Positions 51,362-61,179 are shown, counted from the first letter of the stretch. The stretch: DNA of 64,000 nt from Pseudomonas ceruminis (GCF_021602025.1 NZ_BQHW01000001.1:62001-126000); one strand, 5' to 3'. Notes: generated by a model from the letters alone, not told the origin. Program-made: numbers and translations.

Positions 51362-51471
51362 TCGACCTTGCCGGCGTCATCGGCGGCGGGGCGGCTCCCA
51401 CAGGTCATGCGCAGTTTTCAGGGACTGTGCGTTGCCTGGGGAGCGGGCTCAGCGGCGGTGAGGCCGTACTG

Positions 51472-52779
51472 TCAGCGCAGTTTTTCCAGCATCTGGTAGT
51501 ACCACATCCCCGCTGCCAACAGCGGATTCCCCAGCACGTCCCCCATCGGCACCTTGATGTGTTTGCACGCCGCAAAGGTATCGAACTTCTCCAGCGTCCC
51601 AGTCAACGCCTCGGCCATGATCTCGCCCATGATGTGGCTGGTGGCGATACCATGCCCCGAATACCCCTGGCAGTACCAGACGTTGTCCGAAAGCTTGCCC
51701 AGTTGTGGAATGCGGTTGACCACGATGCCCATCGCGCAGCTCCACTTGAACTCGATCGGCACACCCTTGAGCGCCGGGAAGGTACGCTCGATGCAGGGCC
51801 GCAGTTCACCTTCGATATCCCGTGAGTCCTTGCCCGAATAGTTGGCGCCGCCGCCGAACAGCAGGCGTTTGTCGGCAGTGAGGCGGTAGTAGTCGAGCAC
51901 GAAGCGGCAGTCGTATACCGCCAGGTCCTGGGGGTTGATCTGCTCTGCCAGCTCGCCCAGAGGCGCCGTGGTGACGATGCCGCCCATGGCCGGGAAGATC
52001 TTGCCCTTGAGCTGGCGCTTTTCGAGCGTGTGGTAGACATCGCCGGCCAGCATCACCTGGCGCGCCTCGATCCGGCCCTGGGCGGTGACCACGGCTGGGC
52101 GCGGGCCATGGACGATGTCCAGCACCTGCGAGTTCTCGAAGATCAGGGCGCCCAGGGAGTGAGCGGCCCGTGCTTCGCCCAGGCACAGGTTCAGGGGGTG
52201 CAGGTGCAGGTTGCGCTGGTTCTTCAACGCGCCCAGGTACAACGGGCTTTGCAGGTGCTGGGCGACGGCACTGCGGTCGAGCAGCTGGACCTGGTCGCCC
52301 ATGCCACGGCGCTCTGCCTCCTCCTGGAAGCCGCGCAGTTCTTTCATGTGCGAAGGCTTCATCGCCGCGTGCAGGTGGCCGTGCTTGAGGTCGCAGTCGA
52401 TGCCGTAGCGTTCAACCCGCTGCTCGATGATCTGGTGGCCGCGCCAGCGCAGCTGCCAGATGAAATCGTCCACGTCGTTGCCCAGGCGGTTGCGCATCTG
52501 GGTGCGCATGGCCTCGTCACCGGAGAGGCTTCCGGTGACCTGGCCACCATTTCGGCCGCTGGCGCCCCAACCGATGCGGTGGGTTTCGACCACCGCCACC
52601 TTGAGCCCGCGCTCGGCCAGCTCCACCGCCGTGGCCACACCGGTGAAGCCACCGCCGATGATCGCCACGTCGACCTGCACGGTGCCCTTGAGCTGCGGGT
52701 AGTGTGTAGGGTCGTTGAGGGTGGCGCTGTAATAGGACGGCGCGCGCGCGGCCGGGCCGTTGTTCTGTGCTGCGTTCAT
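51472..52779 (-). CDS. puuB: FAD-dependent oxidoreductase, gamma-glutamylputrescine oxidase (PuuB) type
   Basis: 435 residues. The ADP-binding motif VDVAIIGGGFTGVATAVELAERGLKVAVVE near residue 30 and GWGASGRNGGQVTGSLSGDEAM near 70 are the DAO-family pattern of gamma-glutamylputrescine oxidases; GYSGHGIATSHIMGEIMAEAL is the C-terminal FAD contact. With the glutamine-synthetase homologue 30 bases upstream it forms the first two steps of the glutamylated putrescine route. Substrate is inferred from this pairing. Confidence 0.88.
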   Translation of the reverse strand: MNAAQNNGPAARAPSYYSATLNDPTHYPQLKGTVQVDVAIIGGGFTGVATAVELAERGLKVAVVETHRIGWGASGRNGGQVTGSLSGDEAMRTQMRNRLGNDVDDFIWQLRWRGHQIIEQRVERYGIDCDLKHGHLHAAMKPSHMKELRGFQEEAERRGMGDQVQLLDRSAVAQHLQSPLYLGALKNQRNLHLHPLNLCLGEARAAHSLGALIFENSQVLDIVHGPRPAVVTAQGRIEARQVMLAGDVYHTLEKRQLKGKIFPAMGGIVTTAPLGELAEQINPQDLAVYDCRFVLDYYRLTADKRLLFGGGANYSGKDSRDIEGELRPCIERTFPALKGVPIEFKWSCAMGIVVNRIPQLGKLSDNVWYCQGYSGHGIATSHIMGEIMAEALTGTLEKFDTFAACKHIKVPMGDVLGNPLLAAGMWYYQMLEKLR

Positions 52780-52809
52780 GGGTGTTCCTTGTTGTAAATA
52801 GGGTAGGGC

Positions 52810-54189
52810 TCAGGCCTGGTGCAGGTACCAGCGCCAGTCCTGCTCGCTGACTTCAGCCATGAACTGGCGGTATTCGGCACGCTTGACCTTCAGGTACACG
52901 CCGAGGAATGCCTCGCCAAGGGCTTCCCTGGCCCATTCCGAGCGCTCCAGGGCGTCGAGGGCGGTCAGCCAGTCGGTAGGCAGGTGCTCGGTGGCCTGGG
53001 CGTAGCCGTTACCCTCGACCGGGGCGCCGGGGTCGAGCTGCTCGCGAATGCCGCGGTGGCTGGCAGCCAGAATGGCGGCGGCGGCCAGGTAGGGGTTGGC
53101 ATCGGCGCCGCAGATACGGTGTTCGACATGGCGGCTGTTGGCCGGCCCGCCGGGCACGCGCAGGCTGACCGTGCGGTTGTCGACGCCCCAGGTCGGGGCC
53201 AGCGGTGCATAGCTGTTGGCCTGGAAGCGGCGGAACGAGTTGGCGTTGGGGCAGAACAGCAACAACGAATCGCGCAGGTGACGCAGCATGCCCGCCACGG
53301 CCTGGCGCAGCAGCGGTGTGCCGGCTTTGTCCTCGCTGGCGAACAGGTTGTTGCCCGCGCTGTCGGCCAGGCTCAGGTGCATGTGCATGCCGGTGCCGGC
53401 CAGTTGCGCGAACGGTTTGGCCATGAAACAGGCCTGCATGCCATGGGCATGCGCGACGCCTTTGACCAGGCGCTTGTAGCGGACCGCCTGGTCCATGGCG
53501 GCCAGGGCATCGCCATGCTCCAGGGTGATTTCCACCTGGCCCGGCGCGTATTCGGAAATGGCGGTACGCGCAGGGATGCCTTGGGCCTTGCAGGCGGCGT
53601 AAAGGTCGGCAAGGAACGGCTCGATCTGCTCCAGTTCGCGCAGGCCATAGACCTGAGTGCTGCGGGGGCGGCCGCCATCGTTATCCAGTGCCGGTTGCGG
53701 GCGGCCCTGGGCGTCCCGCTGCTGGTCGAGCAGGTAAAACTCCAGCTCGCAGGCCATCACCGGGTGATAGCCGTCGGCCTTGAGCGCCTCGATGGTGCGC
53801 AGCAGCACATGACGCGGGTCGGCAACGCTGGCTGGCAAACCTTCGCTAGGGTGCATGCTGACCTGCACGGCAGCGGTCGGCACGCGGCGCCACGGCAGGC
53901 GCACCAGGCTGTCTGCAAGCGGGTACGCGCGGCAGTCGATGTCGCCGACGTCCCACACCAGGCCGGAGTTTTCCACGTCATCGCCGTTGAGGGTCAGGCC
54001 CAGGATGGTGCTGGGAAGGGGCCGACCGCTCTGGTACACCGCCAGCAGCTCGTCGCGGTGCAGCAGCTTGCCGCGAGGGACGCCGTTGGCGTCGAGAATG
54101 AACAGTTCGAACAGCTCGATATCGGGGTTTTCAGCGAGGAAACGGCTGGCGTGTTCTACGGGGGCAAAGTGCATGGTGAATTCGCTCAT
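52810..54189 (-). CDS. puuA: Glutamine synthetase family, gamma-glutamylpolyamine synthetase (PuuA) type
   Basis: 459 residues; start at 54189, with an internal ATG at 54174 as alternative. GS motifs are present: DANGVPRGKLLHRDELL, FYLLDQQRDAQGRP, GTGMHMHLSLADSAGNNLFA and NPYLAAAAILAASHRGI. Family members glutamylate amines such as putrescine. The adjacent FAD oxidase supports a polyamine role rather than nitrogen assimilation. Both are transcribed away from hrpA. Which amine is used cannot be told from sequence. Confidence 0.9.
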   Translation of the reverse strand: MSEFTMHFAPVEHASRFLAENPDIELFELFILDANGVPRGKLLHRDELLAVYQSGRPLPSTILGLTLNGDDVENSGLVWDVGDIDCRAYPLADSLVRLPWRRVPTAAVQVSMHPSEGLPASVADPRHVLLRTIEALKADGYHPVMACELEFYLLDQQRDAQGRPQPALDNDGGRPRSTQVYGLRELEQIEPFLADLYAACKAQGIPARTAISEYAPGQVEITLEHGDALAAMDQAVRYKRLVKGVAHAHGMQACFMAKPFAQLAGTGMHMHLSLADSAGNNLFASEDKAGTPLLRQAVAGMLRHLRDSLLLFCPNANSFRRFQANSYAPLAPTWGVDNRTVSLRVPGGPANSRHVEHRICGADANPYLAAAAILAASHRGIREQLDPGAPVEGNGYAQATEHLPTDWLTALDALERSEWAREALGEAFLGVYLKVKRAEYRQFMAEVSEQDWRWYLHQA

Positions 54190-54630
54190 AAGCGCACAGG
54201 ACCGCCGCACAGGCGTGCGGTCCAAACTGAGTCAATCGGCCGAGGGGCGGCCGCGTCTGGTCACAGCGGCGAGAGCGAAATATCCGGTGGGCGGGCGTGT
54301 CGGCAGTGCCACAAGGCCCAGAAGGCGAGGATTACATGGACCAGCGGATTTTCGCCGGCGCGGGTCCGGGCCTTCGGTAGCGAAGGGCGTGACAGCGGCG
54401 GGGCGATGGGCTGGGCGGGGGTCATGCCTGGATACTCACATGCGGCGTAAGGTCGATTAAAGCAGTGAATGGCAACCTTTACATCGTTGTTGGCTAAACA
54501 TTGCAATGGGTGTGACTGCCCGCGAACAGGCCAGTACAGACAGCAAAGTACCCGCGAATCTGCGACAATCGCGCATCCTTCGAATGCCGATCATGAAAAA
54601 GCAGGCCCACCTGCATCATTAAAAAGCCCC
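54190..54630. other. Intergenic region between puuA and hrpA
   Basis: About 440 bases dividing the divergent genes. Besides the possible small ORF at 54261-54425, it holds the short palindrome CATTGCAATG at 54500-54509 and AT-richer sequence suitable for promoters. The hrpA frame is open back to 54469 but without HrpA-like sequence. Confidence 0.5.
54261..54425 (-). CDS. Possible small protein between puuA and hrpA
   Basis: A 54-codon ORF starting ATG at 54425 with a basic, Pro-rich N-terminus and one hydrophobic stretch (NPLVHVILAFWALWHC). Ribosome binding site is weak (CCAGG). It lies upstream of puuA on the same strand and could be a leader or a genuine small membrane protein; it may also be chance. 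Confidence 0.3.
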   Translation of the reverse strand: MTPAQPIAPPLSRPSLPKARTRAGENPLVHVILAFWALWHCRHARPPDISLSPL

Positions 54631-57600
54631 ATGACTGACCACGCCATCGACAAACTGCTGCAAAACCTCGACCACGCCATGATCGCCGACCGCCATCGCC
54701 TGCGCCGGCAACTGCATGAGCTGCGCAAGCGCCCCGACGAGGCCAAGCTTGCGCAGTGGGTCGAGAAGGTCCAGGCGTCCTGCGCCCAGGTCACCGCCCG
54801 CCAACAGCGCGTGCCGCACATCCGCTACGACGACAGCCTGCCGATTGCCGCCAAGCGCGACGAGATCAAGAAGGCCCTGGCCGAGCACCAGGTGCTGGTG
54901 ATCGCCGGCGAAACCGGCTCGGGCAAGACCACCCAGTTGCCGAAGATCTGCCTGGAGCTGGGCCGTGGCAGCCACGGCCTGATTGCCCACACCCAGCCCC
55001 GCCGCATCGCGGCCCGCAGCGTTGCGGCGCGTGTGGCCGAGGAACTGGGCACCCCGCTGGGCGGGCTGGTGGGCTACCAGGTGCGGTTCGAGGACCAGAG
55101 CGACGCCAATACCCTGGTCAAACTGATGACCGACGGCATCCTGCTGGCTGAAACCCAGCACGACCGCTTCCTCGAACGCTACGACACGATCATCGTCGAC
55201 GAAGCCCACGAGCGCAGCCTGAACATCGATTTCCTGCTCGGCTACCTGAAGACGCTGCTGCATCGCCGCCCGGACCTGAAGCTGATCATCACCTCGGCGA
55301 CCATCGACCTGGAGCGTTTCTCCCAGCACTTCGATGGCGCGCCGATCATCGAGGTGTCCGGCCGCACCTTCCCGGTCGACACCTGGTACCGCCCGCTGAC
55401 CAGTGAGCAGGACGAAGAGGGCAACCAGGTCGAGGACGACCTCACCGTCGACCAGGCCATCCTCGCCACCCTCGACGAAATTGCCCACCACGAGCGCAGC
55501 GTGGGCAAAGGCCCCGGCGACGTGCTGGTGTTCTTGCCGGGTGAGCGCGAAATTCGCGATGCCGCCGAGATTCTGCGCAAGGCGCAGTTGCGCCACACCG
55601 AGATTCTGCCGCTGTATGCGCGCTTGTCACCGGCCGAGCAGCAGCGCATCTTCCAGTCGCACGCCGGGCGCCGCGTGGTGCTGGCCACCAACGTTGCGGA
55701 AACCTCGCTGACCGTGCCCGGTATCCGCTATGTGATCGATACCGGCACCGCACGTATCAGCCGCTACAGCTACCGGGCCAAGGTTCAGCGCCTGCCAATC
55801 GAAGCCGTGTCGCAGGCCAGCGCCAACCAGCGTAAAGGCCGCTGCGGCCGGGTCGAGCCGGGCATCTGCATCCGCTTGTACAGTGAAGAGGATTTCAACA
55901 GCCGACCAGCATTTACCGACCCGGAGATCCTGCGCACCAACCTGGCGGCGGTGATCCTGCAGATGCTGCACCTGCGCCTGGGCGCCATCGATGCCTTCCC
56001 GTTCATCGAGCCGCCGGATGGCAAGGCCATCAGCGACGGTTTCAACCTGCTGCAGGAGCTGTCGGCGGTCAACCGCGAAAACCAGCTGACGCCCCTGGGC
56101 CGCCAGTTGGCCCGCTTGCCGATCGACCCGCGGCTAGGCCGGATGCTGCTTGAAGGCGCCCGCCAGGGCAGCCTGCAGGAGGTGCTGATCGTCACCAGTG
56201 CGCTGTCGGTGCAGGACCCCCGTGAGCGCCCGCCGGAGCGCCAGCAGGCCGCCGACCAGGCGCATGCCCAGTGGAAGGACGTCGATTCGGACTTCGCCGC
56301 GCTGGTCAACCTGTGGCGGGGTTTCGAGGAGCAGCGCCAAGCGCTGACCGCCAACCCGCTGCGCAACTGGTGCCGCAAGCACTTCCTCAACTACTTGCGC
56401 CTGCGCGAGTGGCGCGATGCGCACCGTCAGCTGGCACTCATCTGCCGTGACCTGCAGTTGACGGTGAACAAGGAACCGTCCGACTACGCGAAGATGCACA
56501 AGGCCATCCTCAGCGGCTTGCTCAGCCAGATCGGCCACAAGACCGAGGACGGCGACTACCAGGGCGCCCGGCAGCGGCGCTTTTGGGTTCACCCGTCGTC
56601 GGGCCTGGGCCGCAAGCGCCCGCAGTGGCTGATGGCCGCCGAGCTGGTCGAAACCACCAAGCTGTACGCCCGCATGGTCGCCAGAATCGAGCCTGACTGG
56701 ATCGAGCCGTTGGCCACCCATCTGGTCAAGAAGAACCACTTCGAACCGCACTGGGAGAAGAAGCGTGGCCAGGTGGTGGCCTACGAGCAGATCACCCTGT
56801 ACGGGCTGATCCTGGTTGGCCGCCGTCCGGTGCACTTCGGCCCGATCGACCCGGTTACCTCGCGTGAACTGTTCATCCGTGAAGGGCTGGTGGGTGGCGA
56901 AATCCAGTCGCGGGCCAAGTGCCTGGCGGCCAACAAGCGCCTGCTCGAAGCGCTCGACGAACTGGAGGCCAAGGCCCGTCGGCGCGACATCCTCGCCGAT
57001 GAAGAAACCCTCTACGCCTTCTATGAAGCGCGGCTGCCCGCCGAGATCCACCAGACCGCGACGTTCGACAGCTGGTACCGCATGGGCAGCCAGAAGGACG
57101 CCAACCTGCTGATCATGCGCGAGGAAGACGTGCTGGCCCGTGAGGCCAGCGAAGTCACCGCGGCGCAATACCCCGACAGCCTGCAGGTGGGGCCGTTGCG
57201 CCTGCCGCTGAGCTACCACTTCGAACCCGGTCACCCGCGTGATGGCGTTACCGTGCGGGTGCCGGCACCGTTGTTGCCGAGCCTGCCGGGTGAACGCCTG
57301 GAGTGGCTGGTGCCGGGCTTGCTCGAAGCCAAGTGCGTGGCCTTGGTGCGCAACCTGCCCAAGGCCCTGCGCAAGAACTTCGTGCCGGTGCCGGACTTCG
57401 TCAAGGCCTCGCTGGCGCGCATGACGTTCGGCCAGGGGGCATTGCCCCAGGCCTTGGGCCAGGAGCTGCTGCGCATGACCGGCGCCCGGGTGCCTGACGA
57501 AGCCTGGGAGGAGTCCGTCGGCCTGGTCGAAGGGCACCTGCGCATGAACATCGAGGTGGTCGATGGGCAGGGCAAATTCCTGGGTGAGGGCCGCGACCTG

Positions 57601-58536
57601 GCGCAGTTGACCGCCCGCTTCGCGGCTGCCAGCCAGGCGGCGCTGGCCGTGCCACGCAATGAAAAAAGCGAGCAGCCGGTGCAGGCCAAGGCTTTCAGTG
57701 AGGTCAAGCAGACCGCCCAGCAGAAGATCGCCGGCCTGTCGATGACGGTTTATCCGGCATTGGTGGAGGAAAACGGCACCGTGCGGGAAGGGCGCTTCTC
57801 GACCCAGGCCGAGGCGGCGTTCCAGCATCGCCGCGCCTTGCAGCGCCTGTTGCTGCAGCAGTTGGCAGAGCCGGCCAAGTTCCTGCGTAGCAAATTGCCG
57901 GGGCTGACCGAACTGGGCTTGCTGTACCGCGAACTGGGCCGCGTCGAGGCACTGGTCGAGGACATTCTGCTGGCCAGCCTGGACACTTGCATCCTCGAAG
58001 GGGAAGCCACGCTGCCACGTGATGGCGCGGCACTGGCCGGGCTGGCCGAGCGCAAGCGCGGCAGCTGGGCCGAGCATGCCGAGCGCCTGGCGCGTCAGAC
58101 GCTGGAGGTGCTCAAGCTATGGCACGGCCTGCAGAAGCGCTTCAAGGGCAAGATCGACCTGAGCCAGGCAGTGGCCTTGAACGATATCAAGCAGCAGTTG
58201 GCCAACCTGGTCTATCCGGGCTTTGTACGCGAAACCCCAAGCGCCTGGTTCAAGGAGTTGCCGCGCTATCTCAAGGCGGTGGAGCTGCGCCTCGAGAAGC
58301 TCGGCGCCCAGGTGCAGAAGGACCGGGTATGGAGTGGCGAGCTGGGTAACCTGTGGGCGCAATACAAGGCCCGTGCCGACAAGCACGCCCAAGAGGGCAA
58401 GCGCGATGAGCAACTGACCCTGTACCGCTGGTTGCTGGAGGAATATCGGGTCTCGCTGTTTGCTCAGCAGCTGGGCACCAAGGTACCGATTTCTGACAAG
58501 CGTCTGAGCAAACAGTGGTCGCAGGTGGAAGCCTAA
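54631..58536 (+). CDS. hrpA: ATP-dependent RNA helicase HrpA
   Basis: 1301 residues (E. coli 1300). Start at 54631 gives MTDHAIDKLLQNLDHAMIADRHRLRRQLHEL. Walker A GETGSGKTTQLPKICLELG is near residue 92, DEAHERSLNIDFLLGYLKTLLHRRPDLKLIITSATID near 190 and QRKGRCGRVEPGICIRLYSEED near 405; the long C-terminal DUF3418-type part follows. DEAH-box HrpA rescues stalled and collided ribosomes and processes some mRNAs. It is transcribed alone. Confidence 0.95.
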   Translation: MTDHAIDKLLQNLDHAMIADRHRLRRQLHELRKRPDEAKLAQWVEKVQASCAQVTARQQRVPHIRYDDSLPIAAKRDEIKKALAEHQVLVIAGETGSGKTTQLPKICLELGRGSHGLIAHTQPRRIAARSVAARVAEELGTPLGGLVGYQVRFEDQSDANTLVKLMTDGILLAETQHDRFLERYDTIIVDEAHERSLNIDFLLGYLKTLLHRRPDLKLIITSATIDLERFSQHFDGAPIIEVSGRTFPVDTWYRPLTSEQDEEGNQVEDDLTVDQAILATLDEIAHHERSVGKGPGDVLVFLPGEREIRDAAEILRKAQLRHTEILPLYARLSPAEQQRIFQSHAGRRVVLATNVAETSLTVPGIRYVIDTGTARISRYSYRAKVQRLPIEAVSQASANQRKGRCGRVEPGICIRLYSEEDFNSRPAFTDPEILRTNLAAVILQMLHLRLGAIDAFPFIEPPDGKAISDGFNLLQELSAVNRENQLTPLGRQLARLPIDPRLGRMLLEGARQGSLQEVLIVTSALSVQDPRERPPERQQAADQAHAQWKDVDSDFAALVNLWRGFEEQRQALTANPLRNWCRKHFLNYLRLREWRDAHRQLALICRDLQLTVNKEPSDYAKMHKAILSGLLSQIGHKTEDGDYQGARQRRFWVHPSSGLGRKRPQWLMAAELVETTKLYARMVARIEPDWIEPLATHLVKKNHFEPHWEKKRGQVVAYEQITLYGLILVGRRPVHFGPIDPVTSRELFIREGLVGGEIQSRAKCLAANKRLLEALDELEAKARRRDILADEETLYAFYEARLPAEIHQTATFDSWYRMGSQKDANLLIMREEDVLAREASEVTAAQYPDSLQVGPLRLPLSYHFEPGHPRDGVTVRVPAPLLPSLPGERLEWLVPGLLEAKCVALVRNLPKALRKNFVPVPDFVKASLARMTFGQGALPQALGQELLRMTGARVPDEAWEESVGLVEGHLRMNIEVVDGQGKFLGEGRDLAQLTARFAAASQAALAVPRNEKSEQPVQAKAFSEVKQTAQQKIAGLSMTVYPALVEENGTVREGRFSTQAEAAFQHRRALQRLLLQQLAEPAKFLRSKLPGLTELGLLYRELGRVEALVEDILLASLDTCILEGEATLPRDGAALAGLAERKRGSWAEHAERLARQTLEVLKLWHGLQKRFKGKIDLSQAVALNDIKQQLANLVYPGFVRETPSAWFKELPRYLKAVELRLEKLGAQVQKDRVWSGELGNLWAQYKARADKHAQEGKRDEQLTLYRWLLEEYRVSLFAQQLGTKVPISDKRLSKQWSQVEA

Positions 58537-58591
58537 ACACCCGAAGTTGTGGCAATATTGAGGCAATTTGGGGTCGCCTGGCGGCCCTTGT

Positions 58592-58612
58592 GGGGGCGGG
58601 TCACCCGCCCCC
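58592..58612. terminator. GC-rich hairpin after hrpA
   Basis: GGGGGCGGGT at 58592-58601 and ACCCGCCCCC at 58603-58612 are perfect complements around a single C; strong stop before the KAS III gene. Confidence 0.75.
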
Positions 58613-58638
58613 GAAGGGCACAGCCTTCGCCCGAGAAT

Positions 58639-58654
58639 TGGCACTAAAGTGCCA
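58639..58654. promoter_or_regulatory. Perfect palindrome upstream of the KAS III gene
   Basis: TGGCACT-AA-AGTGCCA, 7-bp arms, 57 bases before the start of the KAS III gene; position suits an operator for fatty acid synthesis control. Confidence 0.45.
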
Positions 58655-58710
58655 TTATGCATTTTCCAGCCAACGCCCCGTGGCGGTGGCCTTTGACCAG
58701 AGGAACGACC

Positions 58711-59832
58711 GTGCATAACGTCGTGATCAGCGGCACCGGCCTGTATACCCCGGCCCAGAGCATTTCCAACGAAGAACTGGTGCAATCCTTCAACACCTGG
58801 TCGCAGCAGTTCAACCGCGACAATGCCGCGGCCATCGAGCGCGGCGAGGTCGAGCCAGCACCGCTGTCCGATGCGGCGTTCATCGAAAAGGCCTCGGGCA
58901 TCAAGAGCCGTTTCGTCATGGACAAGGCCGGCATCCTCGACCCACAGCGCATGAAACCGCGCCTGCCCGAGCGTTCCAACGACGAGCAGTCGATCCTGTG
59001 CGAAATGGGCGTGGCCGCTGCGCGCCAGGCGCTGGAGCGCGCGGGCCGCACGCCAGCTGATGTCGATGGGGTGATCGTCGCCTGCTCCAACCTGCAGCGC
59101 CCGTATCCGGCCATTGCCATCGAAGTGCAGCAGGCCTTGGGCATCCAGGGTTTTGCTTTCGACATGAACGTTGCGTGCTCTTCGGCCACGTTCGGCATCC
59201 AGACGGCCGCCAACAGCGTGCAACTGGGCCAGGCCCGTGCACTGCTGGTGGTGAGCCCGGAAATTTGCACCGGCCACCTGAACTTCCGTGACCGCGACAG
59301 CCACTTCATTTTCGGTGATGCGGCCACCGCTGTGCTGGTCGAACGCGCCGACCAGGCCACATCGGCGCATCAGTTCGACATCCTGGGGACCAAGCTGCAG
59401 ACCGCGTTCTCCAACAACATCCGCAACAACTTTGGCTTCCTCAACCGTGCGGCGGAAGAAGGCATCGGTACGCGGGACAAGCTGTTCGTGCAGGAAGGCC
59501 GCAAGGTGTTCAAGGAAGTCTGCCCGATGGTCGCCGAGCTGATCGGCAAGCACCTGGCCGAAAACGACCTGCAACCGTCCGACGTCAAGCGCTTCTGGCT
59601 GCACCAGGCCAACCTGAGCATGAACCACCTGATCGTCAAGAAGCTGTTGGGGCGTGAAGTGGCCGAAGAGGATGCACCGGTTATTCTCGACCGTTATGCC
59701 AACACCAGTTCGGCGGGCTCGGTGATCGCTTTCCACCTCTACCAGGATGACCTGGCCAAGGGTTCGCTGGGTGTGTTGAGCTCGTTTGGCGCGGGGTATT
59801 CGATCGGCAGTGTGATCCTGCGTAAACGTTGA
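58711..59832 (+). CDS. Beta-ketoacyl-ACP synthase III (FabH2-type)
   Basis: 373 residues starting at GTG (AGAGGAACG upstream); the open frame further upstream has no homology. The active-site Cys is in NVACSSATFGIQTAAN near residue 156, His in LHQANLSMN near 297 and Asn in YANTSSAGSVIAFHLY near 330. It is longer than FabH (about 317) and corresponds to the second KAS III of P. putida (FabH2), which primes fatty acid synthesis from a longer or CoA-bound starter. A palindrome upstream may be its operator. Confidence 0.92.
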   Translation: MHNVVISGTGLYTPAQSISNEELVQSFNTWSQQFNRDNAAAIERGEVEPAPLSDAAFIEKASGIKSRFVMDKAGILDPQRMKPRLPERSNDEQSILCEMGVAAARQALERAGRTPADVDGVIVACSNLQRPYPAIAIEVQQALGIQGFAFDMNVACSSATFGIQTAANSVQLGQARALLVVSPEICTGHLNFRDRDSHFIFGDAATAVLVERADQATSAHQFDILGTKLQTAFSNNIRNNFGFLNRAAEEGIGTRDKLFVQEGRKVFKEVCPMVAELIGKHLAENDLQPSDVKRFWLHQANLSMNHLIVKKLLGREVAEEDAPVILDRYANTSSAGSVIAFHLYQDDLAKGSLGVLSSFGAGYSIGSVILRKR

Positions 59833-59837
59833 GATTG

Positions 59838-59856
59838 CCGGGGCCGCGCGGCCCCT
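59838..59856 (+). terminator. Terminator of the KAS III gene
   Basis: GGGGCC-GCGC-GGCCCC followed by TGTTTT. Confidence 0.75.
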
Positions 59857-59872
59857 GTTTTCGCAGACAAAA

Positions 59873-59912
59873 AAAGGCAGGAAATGCCGGATGGGGTCGG
59901 CATTTCCCGCCT
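59873..59912 (-). terminator. Terminator of the porin gene
   Basis: On the minus strand GGGAAATGCCG pairs with CGGCATTTCC, followed by TGCC and seven T. Strong intrinsic terminator pointing from the porin. Confidence 0.85.
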
Positions 59913-59934
59913 GGGTAAAGCACAGCGGTATTGC

Positions 59935-61179
59935 TTAGAACTTGGCTTCCAGGTCCACCTGCAGCGTATCGACGTCAGCATTGCTGTTCGGCAGGTTCGA
60001 GTAGTCGGTTTTGGCCATCAGGTAAGCCGCGCCGAGGGAGAAGTTCTTGTCGATTTCATAACCGACCTTGAACTTGTGACCGCGCGAACCGGTGAAGCCG
60101 TTACCGAAGTCCGAATCGGTGAACAGGCTGACCACACCGTTACGCTGTACGTCGCGGTAGTTGTAGTCCAGGCTCCAGGCGCCCACTTTGGTTTTCAGGC
60201 CGGCCAGCCAGGCCTTGTCCTTGCCATCGGTGCTTTCGGTGTTCTTGACGAACTGGCCGTAGGCCGACAGCGGGATGGCGAAGCCGGTGAAGTCCACCTG
60301 ACCGAAGCCTTCCACCAGGTTGAACTCGTCGGTGGTGTTGCCCAGCGAGCGCAGGGCAGCAGAGGCCTTGTCGTTGTCGAAGCCGTAGATGCTGCCACCG
60401 ACGGTGAGCTTGACGGTATCGGCGACGTTGAACTTGGTGCCCAACTGGCCGTGGTACAGCTGTGCATCGTGCTTGAACTGCACGCCGTCGCCGTCGACGT
60501 TGTCCTTCAGGTTGTAGTGACCGACGCTGCCGAACACTTCAGCCGCACCGAGGTTGGTCTTGTAGGTGACGGCCACGCCTTCGGGGTTGATGTCGCTGTC
60601 CCAGATGATGTCGCCCATGCTTACCCACGGCTGGTTCATCTTGCCGCCGATCAAATGCAGGTTCGGCACGGCAGTCGGGTGCCAGTCGAGGTAGGCCAGG
60701 TCGACCCACAGCGATTTCTTCTCGAAGTAGTTGTCCAGGCTCTGGTTGGTCGAGCGGGCATCGGCGCTGCTGCCGGTGGCCACACGCACGCCGGCGTCCA
60801 CTTGCGGGTTGATCTCGCTGTAGAAACCGACGCGGGCACGCACGCGCTCACGGTCCTGGTTGCCACTGCGGGAGATCGGGTTGTCGACGTTGACGTCTTC
60901 GTAGCGCAGACGCACATCACCCTTGATCTGGGTCTTGGCGGCCCATGCCACTTTTTGTTCGAAAGAGCTCATACGTTCGGACTGAGCTTTCTGGTCGGCC
61001 TTTTCCTTGGTTTCTTTTGCCAGGTCGCCTTGCAGTTCGTTGTACTGCGCCTGGTTGATCGAGCCATTGGCGCGGAGCATTTCGAGCAGCTTGGCGTCGA
61101 CAGCAGCACTGGCCGGAGTACTCAGAGCCAGCATCATGCCGGTGAGGCTCACTCCGGTAAGTGTAGAAACAAGACGCAT
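59935..61179 (-). CDS. Putative outer-membrane porin
   Basis: 414 residues, signal peptide (VSLTGMMLALSTPASAA) and C-terminal Phe (DVDTLQVDLEAKF), as for an outer-membrane beta-barrel. After a short coiled helix (LEMLRANGSINQAQYNELQGDLAKETKEKADQKAQSERMSSFEQKV) the barrel part repeats amphipathic strands (GDVRLRYEDVNV; RVRARVGFYSEINPQVDAGVRVATG; LAYLDWHP; VKLTVGGSIYGFD). It is of the putative-porin type rather than OprD proper. Solute unknown. Own strong terminator. Confidence 0.85.
   Translation of the reverse strand: MRLVSTLTGVSLTGMMLALSTPASAAVDAKLLEMLRANGSINQAQYNELQGDLAKETKEKADQKAQSERMSSFEQKVAWAAKTQIKGDVRLRYEDVNVDNPISRSGNQDRERVRARVGFYSEINPQVDAGVRVATGSSADARSTNQSLDNYFEKKSLWVDLAYLDWHPTAVPNLHLIGGKMNQPWVSMGDIIWDSDINPEGVAVTYKTNLGAAEVFGSVGHYNLKDNVDGDGVQFKHDAQLYHGQLGTKFNVADTVKLTVGGSIYGFDNDKASAALRSLGNTTDEFNLVEGFGQVDFTGFAIPLSAYGQFVKNTESTDGKDKAWLAGLKTKVGAWSLDYNYRDVQRNGVVSLFTDSDFGNGFTGSRGHKFKVGYEIDKNFSLGAAYLMAKTDYSNLPNSNADVDTLQVDLEAKF

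Noticed and set aside
54469-54630. Extension of hrpA by 54 residues
   Set aside because: Low-complexity sequence without HrpA similarity; E. coli length fits the start at 54631.
58639-58654. Possible sigma-54 promoter (TGGCAC then TGC)
   Set aside because: The distance between the GG and GC elements is one base short of the strict spacing, and the full palindrome explains the sequence better.
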